A DNA stretch of 33,262 nucleotides from Candidatus Rokuibacteriota bacterium (GTDB taxonomy: Bacteria > Methylomirabilota > Methylomirabilia > Rokubacteriales > CSP1-6), in contig JAHFDN010000025.1 of assembly GCA_023248995.1 (NCBI GenBank), positions 1 to 33,262 of the forward strand, written 5' to 3'. The translations under genes were made by a program, and so were the position numbers. Below, one piece after another: positions 16,665-21,454 of this stretch. The notes under the pieces were generated by a model that had not been told where the DNA came from, made no database searches, and saw only the letters and a list, made by a program, of their open reading frames with translations. Each line of letters starts with the position of its first letter. Positions within the stretch are counted from its first letter, which is position 1.

Positions 16665-17174
16665 GTGCGACGCATCTTCGGTCTGGGGCTGGCTCTGGCG
16701 TTAGCGTGGAGTTTCCCGGCCGCGGGGTGGGCTCACCCCTCGGCGCCGGCCTTCACGCTCCGGCTCCTCGACAGCCGTAAGACGCTCGACTCGCGCTCCT
16801 ACCTCGGAAGGAAGGTCCTGGTCGTCCGCTTCCAGGCTTCGTGGTGCAATCTCTGCGTGCGGGAAGCGCCCTCCTTCGAGCGCGCGTACCGCAAGTACAG
16901 GTCGCGAGGGGTGGAGTTCGTCGGGATCCAGGTGCTGGACACCGAGGCCGACGTGCGAAGGTTTCTCAAGGCCCACGGCGCGACTTATCCGGCGGGCCTC
17001 GATCCGAATCTGACGATCGCCAATCGATTCGGCTTCCAGCGCACGCCCTACACGATCGTCATCTCGCGAAAGGGGGAGATGATGGCGAGGATCCACGACT
17101 CCGCGGACGAGACCCGGCTCGCCAAGGTGATCGAGCCACTCCTCGCCCGCTCGGCCAAGCCCCGCCAGGGCTAA
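16665..17174 (+). CDS. TlpA-like periplasmic thioredoxin
   Basis: A 169-residue thiol-disulfide oxidoreductase with an N-terminal signal peptide (RRIFGLGLALALAWSFPAAGWAHPS) and a TlpA/ResA-type thioredoxin fold: FTLRLLDSRKTLDSRSYLGRKVLVVRFQASWCNLCVREAPSF. The active site is WCNLC (an ordinary Cys pair), and the cis-Pro is in GFQRTPYTIVISRKGEMM. TlpA/ResA proteins reduce cytochrome c or copper-site cysteines during maturation. GTG 16665 is chosen rather than an upstream in-frame start because the signal peptide begins there and a TATACT box lies just before it. It is divergent from the FAD/Fe-S dehydrogenase and convergent with the ROK gene. Confidence 0.88.
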   Translation: MRRIFGLGLALALAWSFPAAGWAHPSAPAFTLRLLDSRKTLDSRSYLGRKVLVVRFQASWCNLCVREAPSFERAYRKYRSRGVEFVGIQVLDTEADVRRFLKAHGATYPAGLDPNLTIANRFGFQRTPYTIVISRKGEMMARIHDSADETRLAKVIEPLLARSAKPRQG

Positions 17175-17190
17175 CCCGTGGCGGCGGCGT

Positions 17191-18249
17191 TCATCCGCCG
17201 CCTGCCGGGGCTCGCTCGGTCTCGTAGAGGTAGAGAGCGGCGCCCCCCAGCACGGCGGCCCGCTTGTCCAGGGACAGCAAGCTGATCCGCGTCGTGACCA
17301 GGGCGCGCCTGAAGGCGTACTCGGCGACCCAGCCGAGGACCCTGGACTCCAGCGGGATCAGCGACTCGGCCACCCCGCCCGTCACCAGTACGACCTCCGG
17401 ATTCAGGGCGTTGACGATGACTGCCAGCCCCGCCGCCAGCGCCTGGCAGATCTCCTCCACCAGGACCCGGGCTCCGGCGTGGCCGGCGCGCGCCGCCTGG
17501 AACACCGCCGGGGCGCCGACGTCCGGCCCGAGGTCGGGGAGGTCCCGGCGCGCGCGCTCGGCGATCTCCCGCCCGGACACGTAACTGTCGAGCCACCCCC
17601 GGCCGAAGGCGGACGTCTTCGGCGCATCGAAGTTGATGGGAACGCAACCAATCTCCCCGCCGTAGCCGCCTTCGCCGCGGACGAGGCGGCCGTCCAGGAT
17701 GATCCCGCCGCCGACGCCGGTCCCGAGCGCCAGGAGGACGAGAGAGCGGGTTCCCCGGCCGGCGCCGAAGAGCCACTGGCCCAGGGCGAGGAGGTTCACG
17801 TCGTTGTCCACTCGCGCGCGGAGGCCGTAGCGGGCGGCGAGACGATCGGCGAGCGCACAGCCCGCCAGCTCGGGCACGTTCTTGATGTCCTCTCCCACGA
17901 TCCCGCGCGCCGCGTCCACGACGCCGGGCACGCCGGCGCCGATGGCGAGGAGCGTGATTCCCTGCGCCTTGGCCATCGCCACGAGCTCATCGGCCAGGTC
18001 GAAGATCGTCCCGAGCGCCCCGCCACGCTCCGCCGCGTGGGTAGGCGCCTGGGAGTGCGCAAGCGTCTCGCCCTCAGGCGTGACGAGTCCGGCCGCCGTG
18101 ACGCTTCCGCCGACGTCGAGGCATAGAATCGCCTCACGACCCGAGCCACGTAAAGTGGCTCGGGTGCCCGCGGAGGTGGCTCGCCTCCGCTCGCGACGAC
18201 CCGCGCCAGTAGCGCGGGTGCCCGCAGGGGTCGCTCGCTTCGCTCGCAT
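17191..18249 (-). CDS. ROK-family protein (sugar kinase-like) with repeat-derived N-terminus
   Basis: A 352-residue protein. The ROK core starts at about residue 41: ILCLDVGGSVTAAGLV (phosphate loop), VPGVVDAARG, VDNDVNLLALGQWLFG (catalytic Asp region), VLLALGTGVGGGIILDG and VLVTGGVAESL. The usual zinc site (His plus CxCGxxGC after GGEIG) is absent: the sequence reads YGGEIGCVPINFDAPKTSAFGRGWL, so kinase activity is less certain. Residues 2-40 are basic, Arg/Ala/Thr/Gly-rich, and contain a 20-residue repeat (RATPAGTRATGAG, RATSAGTRATLRG) encoded by two palindromic DNA elements. No ATG, GTG or TTG occurs between them and the core, so ATG 18249 must be used. That ATG is 1 nt after the deacetylase stop, giving translational coupling. 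Confidence 0.86.
   Translation of the reverse strand: MRAKRATPAGTRATGAGRRERRRATSAGTRATLRGSGREAILCLDVGGSVTAAGLVTPEGETLAHSQAPTHAAERGGALGTIFDLADELVAMAKAQGITLLAIGAGVPGVVDAARGIVGEDIKNVPELAGCALADRLAARYGLRARVDNDVNLLALGQWLFGAGRGTRSLVLLALGTGVGGGIILDGRLVRGEGGYGGEIGCVPINFDAPKTSAFGRGWLDSYVSGREIAERARRDLPDLGPDVGAPAVFQAARAGHAGARVLVEEICQALAAGLAVIVNALNPEVVLVTGGVAESLIPLESRVLGWVAEYAFRRALVTTRISLLSLDKRAAVLGGAALYLYETERAPAGGG
18139..18246 (-). repeat. Tandem pair of palindromic elements inside the ROK coding region
   Basis: Unit A: ACCCGAGCCAC (18139-18149), GTAAA loop, GTGGCTCGGGT (18155-18165), then CGGAGG/CCTCCG (18171-18176 with 18184-18189). Unit B, 60 nt further: ACCCGCGC (18199-18206), CAGTA loop, GCGCGGGT (18212-18219), then GCCCGC and TCGCTCGCTTCGCTCGC. 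Both units share the order hairpin, GCCCGC, GGNGG-type arm, GCTCG. The 60-nt period keeps the reading frame and gives a 20-aa protein repeat. Confidence 0.8.
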
Positions 18250-18250
18250 G

Positions 18251-19003
18251 TCACTCAAGATGGCCGAAGTGGCCGAGCCGGATGCCGCGCGCGTCCACGC
18301 TCTCGCGCACCCGGGGATCGGTGAGCCCCTCGAGCTCCACCTCGCGCTGCGGGCCGTAGCGGCTCCCCGCGAGGTCCGGGTCGAAGTAGCCCGGGTGGGT
18401 CATGAACTCGGACACGCCGTCCGGCAGCGAGGCCAGATGCGCCAGGAGACGCTCGGACGACCAGTAGGCCTCCGGGCCGGACTCGCCCATGAAGTGATCC
18501 GGCGTCCTGAGCTTGAGCCGCCGCGCGGCGGCCCGGACCAGGGCGTCCTGGCTCCTCACCGGCACCCTGATGGCTTGCGCGAACTCCAGGATCAGCGCCA
18601 GGATCGGCTCGTGGCGCCCCACGTGGTGGTGACTGTCGAGATGGGTGGGAAACCGTCCCATGAGCTTCCTGAACGCGTCGATCTGGGCGCCCAGCTCGAT
18701 ACGCGCCTCTTCGGCCTTGGCGCGCGCCGCCGCCTGCCGCGCGTCCCGCACGAACTTCCCCTCGCCGTCCACGAGCGAGGGCACGCGCCGGGGATCGGAG
18801 ACTGGAGCGCCGAGGGTCAGGTTCAGGTGGAGGCCCACGCCCAGGGCCGACGCCTTCAACGCCCCCACGAGCGCGAGATCCATCGGGCGGTTCACGAGCA
18901 TCGTGGTGCTGCTGACGATGCCCTTGCCATGCGCCTCCAGGATCCCCCGGCTCACACCGGCCGTCAGGCCGAAATCATCGGCGTTCACGATCAGACGCTT
19001 CAC
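18251..19003 (-). CDS. YdjC/ChbG/HpnK-family carbohydrate deacetylase
   Basis: A 250-residue polysaccharide-deacetylase-like enzyme that removes N-acetyl groups from amino-sugar substrates (chitooligosaccharide or hopanoid glycoside in named members). Motifs: RLIVNADDFGLTAGVSRGI (catalytic Asp pair), VGLHLNLTLGAPVS (metal His), THLDSHHHVGRHEPIL (metal His cluster), EFMTHPGYFDPDL near the end. All are intact. GTG 19003 starts inside the stop of the upstream methyltransferase (GTGA overlap), and its own TGA is 1 nt before the ROK start. A deacetylase beside a ROK protein suggests amino-sugar handling (inference). Confidence 0.93.
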   Translation of the reverse strand: MKRLIVNADDFGLTAGVSRGILEAHGKGIVSSTTMLVNRPMDLALVGALKASALGVGLHLNLTLGAPVSDPRRVPSLVDGEGKFVRDARQAAARAKAEEARIELGAQIDAFRKLMGRFPTHLDSHHHVGRHEPILALILEFAQAIRVPVRSQDALVRAAARRLKLRTPDHFMGESGPEAYWSSERLLAHLASLPDGVSEFMTHPGYFDPDLAGSRYGPQREVELEGLTDPRVRESVDARGIRLGHFGHLE

Positions 19004-19701
19004 GCGGGTTTCGTCCCCTGCACCACGAAGCGTTCGACCGTCTTGGGGATCCCCGTTCGGGGGAGCGTTCCCTCGGTGTCCAGGCTCCGGATGTGATCCA
19101 GCCGCTCGTAGCCGATCCGCGGAAAGGCCTGGACCTCCCGTCCGATGACCCGGGGGGTGAGCCCCACCCCCTCGAGCTTCGAGGTCGCGACCTTCTGGCC
19201 GAGGAAGGCAAAGATCGTGAAGACGAGCCGGCCCCCGGGAGCCAAGTGACGCGGGGCGCCCTGGATGGCGCGATCCAGGATCTCCCAGCCGTCCACACCT
19301 CCGTTGTCCGCGACCGCGACGGGATCGTCCCGGTCGCGCCCCGGCGGGGTCGGCATCTGCGGCGGGTTGGTGCAGATCAGGTCGAAATTCAGCCCGGCGA
19401 CCGGATCATAGCAGTCCCCCAGCCTCACCTCGAGCCGATCCGCGACGCCGTTGAGCAGGGCGTTTTCGCGCGCGCAGGCGACCGCCTCGGGGACCACGTC
19501 CGTCGCCACGACGCGGCACCCGGCCCTTGCCGCGAGGATCGCCGCGAGACCGGCTCCGCACCCCAGCTCCAGCACGCGCTCCCCCGGCTCGACCCGGAGG
19601 TGCCGGCAAAAAAGCAAGGAGCCCGCTTTGGGGACCTGCACGCCGTCGGCGATCCTGACGAGCGCCCCCTGATAGACGTAGAGCAGGACCCCGTCGTCCA
19701 T
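19000..19701 (-). CDS. SAM-dependent methyltransferase (PrmA/HemK-like, small-domain type)
   Basis: A 233-residue class I methyltransferase. The SAM site reads RVLELGCGAGLAAILAARAGCRVVATDVVPEAVACARENALLNG; the acceptor motif is FDLICTNPPQMP, the NPP[YF]-type motif of N-methyltransferases acting on amides or bases. The N-terminus (GALVRIADGVQVPKAGSLLFCRHL) is a substrate-entry cap. The target (protein glutamine, tRNA or rRNA base) cannot be named. GGAGG lies 5 nt before ATG 19701, within a small self-complementary GGAGGCTCC. It overlaps the deacetylase gene by 4 nt. Confidence 0.88.
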   Translation of the reverse strand: MDDGVLLYVYQGALVRIADGVQVPKAGSLLFCRHLRVEPGERVLELGCGAGLAAILAARAGCRVVATDVVPEAVACARENALLNGVADRLEVRLGDCYDPVAGLNFDLICTNPPQMPTPPGRDRDDPVAVADNGGVDGWEILDRAIQGAPRHLAPGGRLVFTIFAFLGQKVATSKLEGVGLTPRVIGREVQAFPRIGYERLDHIRSLDTEGTLPRTGIPKTVERFVVQGTKPA

Positions 19702-19717
19702 AGGAGCCTCCGCTGCG

Positions 19718-20029
19718 CTAGCGCCCCTGCACCTTCCTGAAGTAGAGGCGGAGCGCTTCCTTCAGCTGCGCCCGGGCACCCGGGGAGCTCTTGGCGTCCT
19801 CCAGCTCCTCCAGATCAAGCTGAAGGGGCACCCCTTCTTTCTTGACGCCGTCCAGCTCGGCCGTGAGCCCGCAGCGCTCGTCGGACTCGGTGAAGACGAC
19901 CTTGGCCTTCTTGAAGCTGCCATCGTCCTGGGCGATCTGCTGGATCGTCTCCGTCAGAAGCTGCTTGATCGCCTCGGCCTCGGCTGTCGGGACGGTCGAG
20001 AACGCGGCGATGAGATCGATCTCGGCCAT
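19718..20029 (-). CDS. Small acidic protein of unknown function
   Basis: A 103-residue soluble protein with no recognised family. It begins AEIDLIAAFSTVPTAEAEAIKQLLTETIQQIAQDD, then a strand-like FKKAKVVFTESDERCGLTAELDG and an amphipathic helix ARAQLKEALRLYFRKVQ. It follows the selenoprotein gene by 6 nt; its ribosome-binding site (GAGGAAAGG) lies within the last codons of that gene, so expression of the two should be coupled. A functional link with the CMD-like selenoprotein is therefore plausible but unproven. Confidence 0.72.
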   Translation of the reverse strand: MAEIDLIAAFSTVPTAEAEAIKQLLTETIQQIAQDDGSFKKAKVVFTESDERCGLTAELDGVKKEGVPLQLDLEELEDAKSSPGARAQLKEALRLYFRKVQGR

Positions 20030-20035
20030 GGCGGT

Positions 20036-20287
20036 CTACCTTTCCTCATCCCACACCTTGAGGATGTCGGCGTGGGTCTTGGCGGCGTTGGCCCGGATGG
20101 CGAAGCTGATGGCCTCGCGGATCTCGTCCTCGGTCGCGCCGGCGGCCCTGGCACCTGCCAGGTCTCGCTTCGCTCAGTGGGTGTTCCCCGCCGCAAGGTT
20201 GGCGGCGAGATAGCAGAGGGATGCGGTCTTGGGGTCCAGCACGCCCTTCTTGTAGCGCCAGCTCGCGATCACCTTTTCCTCAACCAT
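20036..20287 (-). CDS. CMD/AhpD-like small redox protein, probable selenoprotein (Sec38 at TGA 20176-20174)
   Basis: An 83-residue single-domain carboxymuconolactone-decarboxylase/AhpD-like protein if the in-frame TGA is read as selenocysteine. It reads VLDPKTASLCYLAANLAAGNTH-[TGA]-AKRDLAGARAAGATEDEIREA, then ISFAIRANAAKTHADILKVW. Against the family pattern (LAA.LAA.C..C..YH...A...GAT.EEI.EA) this aligns without gaps and places the TGA at the second Cys of CxxC; the first Cys is Asn35 and the usual His position is Asp42. A hairpin with an AGGU loop follows. GGAGGAGA lies 5-7 nt before ATG 20287. The gene overlaps its upstream neighbour by 8 nt and precedes the next start by 6 nt, so it sits inside an operon. 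Standard gene finding would call a 37-aa stub or nothing. A peroxidase or thiol-redox role is inferred from family. Confidence 0.86.
20147..20162 (-). promoter_or_regulatory. SECIS-like hairpin directing UGA recoding in the CMD-like gene
   Basis: Read on the minus strand, CCTGGC (20162-20157), loop AGGT (20156-20153) and GCCAGG (20152-20147) form a perfect 6-bp stem and tetraloop, with a further G-C pair beyond an A-G mismatch. The loop begins at nucleotide 18 after the TGA. The hexamer GCAGGT occupies nucleotides 16-21 after the TGA, the same place as GCAGGU in E. coli fdhF. The loop is identical to that of the DsbA-like gene. Confidence 0.82.
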
Positions 20288-20909
20288 CGTGGCTCTCCTC
20301 CCTGGGGAACTTGAACGGATGAAGCCGACAGGTCCAGACGCCTCCCTGGTTCTCGATGGCGAGGCGAACGTGAACGAAGCCGTCGCGATGCGTGGTCCAG
20401 AGAAAGACCGAGGCATCCTCGGCCTCCCCGCACCCGTCGCAGATCCAGGCCGTACCGAACCGCTCCGGCTCTCGCTGGAGACCCGCGTGTGCCTCGGGGG
20501 TCACGAAGAGCGGCCCGGAGTCCGAGGGGAGGAAGGCGTTCAGGTCGCTCAGGTAGGGCAGCACCTCTGCCGGGGCGGTCTCGCCCCAGGCGTCGAGGAC
20601 GGGCAGCAGGGGGGCCCGGCGGCACGTGGCCACGAACTCCAGCTCGTCGCTGAGCCGGCCTTCCGCGACATCCAGGTCGCCGAGGAAGGCCCGGAGATCG
20701 GCCAACGTCACCTCGGCGCGGTAGAGACGGCCGGCGAACGCGCTCCGCTCGAGGGGCGCCAGCAGGAAGTACGGAGAAGCCGGCACCGGCTCCAGCACCG
20801 GTCCAGCGACCTGGTAGAGACGATCACCGCCCCGCGCCTCCCCCACGCCGTCGTACCAGATGAGGGTCGCCGTGAGACCGGGCTGAATCCAGGCAGGAGA
20901 CTCCGCCAT
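20280..20909 (-). CDS. Protein of unknown function with a C-terminal CxxC pair
   Basis: A 209-residue soluble protein with no recognised family and no signal peptide. Most of it is a mixed alpha/beta sequence (ATLIWYDGVGEARGGDRLYQVAGPVLEPV, SPYFLLAPLERSAFAGRLYRAEVTLADLRAFLGDLD). Near the C-terminus is FGTAWICDGCGEAEDASVFLWTTH, a CxxC that could bind metal or be redox active. The DNA encoding its final residues supplies the ribosome-binding site for the CMD-like selenoprotein, and the two genes overlap by 8 nt. GGAG lies 4 nt before ATG 20909. Confidence 0.75.
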   Translation of the reverse strand: MAESPAWIQPGLTATLIWYDGVGEARGGDRLYQVAGPVLEPVPASPYFLLAPLERSAFAGRLYRAEVTLADLRAFLGDLDVAEGRLSDELEFVATCRRAPLLPVLDAWGETAPAEVLPYLSDLNAFLPSDSGPLFVTPEAHAGLQREPERFGTAWICDGCGEAEDASVFLWTTHRDGFVHVRLAIENQGGVWTCRLHPFKFPREESHDG

Positions 20910-20946
20910 CGCGCTCCGTCAGGAGAGATCAGTCTACCACACGCTC

Positions 20947-21444
20947 CTACCGCGGGAGGAGGGCGCTCCGCGTCTGGGTGATGTCCGTGAGGGTGTCACC
21001 GTCGAAGTAGAGCGTCCAGCCCGCCGGGTAGACCCAGGCTTCCTTCGCCTGCGGCTTGACAGCCGGCCAGAACTTGCCGGCCAGCTCCGCCATGCGCGCG
21101 GCGGCGTCGGTGGCCTCCCGGGGGGCGCCCAGCAGGAGCGTGATCTCCCCCTTCTTCATCCCCACCGTCACCTGGCGAAAGAGGCGCAGGTTGCCCACCC
21201 CATAGGAGCTCGCGATCACCGGATTGTCCCGGAGGAAATTCCGGACGCGGGCATCCATCTCCTCCTCGAATGTCTGCTTCTCGCCGAAGGTCGGACTTCG
21301 GCCATTGCTCGCCTGGAACCCGACCTTCCACATCTCCTCGGCCGTCGGGCCGTCGGTCGTCCGTTGCTCCGCGGTCAACCCGGCGCAGCCGGCGACGGCG
21401 ATGCCGACGACAAGGCCCATCCCGATCGCGCGCACGACTCCCAT
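20947..21444 (-). CDS. Lipoprotein with BamE/SmpA-like C-terminal domain
   Basis: A 165-residue lipoprotein. The signal sequence GVVRAIGMGLVVGIAVAGCAG ends in a lipobox (VAGC), so the mature protein should begin at a lipidated Cys near residue 20. The C-terminal half (LFRQVTVGMKKGEITLLLGAPRE ... EAWVYPAGWTLYFDGDTLTDI) has the G-x-x-K-x-E-[IV]-x-x-L-L-G-x-P and W-x-Y pattern of the SmpA/OmlA/BamE fold. BamE itself is smaller, so this is a relative rather than a clear orthologue. GGAGGGAA precedes ATG 21444; the gene follows the helicase gene by 10 nt. Confidence 0.8.
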   Translation of the reverse strand: MGVVRAIGMGLVVGIAVAGCAGLTAEQRTTDGPTAEEMWKVGFQASNGRSPTFGEKQTFEEEMDARVRNFLRDNPVIASSYGVGNLRLFRQVTVGMKKGEITLLLGAPREATDAAARMAELAGKFWPAVKPQAKEAWVYPAGWTLYFDGDTLTDITQTRSALLPR

Positions 21445-21454
21445 GCGTTCCCTC

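Noticed and set aside
14702-16780. 692-codon open frame on the plus strand opposite the FAD/Fe-S dehydrogenase
   Set aside because: It is an antisense shadow in GC-rich DNA: rich in Arg/His/Pro/Gly, no recognisable domain. The opposite strand carries a full set of FAD and Fe-S motifs.
16842-16862. Active site of the TlpA-like gene as a further selenoprotein
   Set aside because: The codons give an ordinary WCNLC with both cysteines; no TGA is present.
20160-20176. CMD-gene TGA as part of an inserted ROK-type repeat (GAGCGAAGCGAG occurs in both)
   Set aside because: The 12-nt match is limited to that run; the CMD domain aligns without insertion on both sides, so no element has been inserted there.
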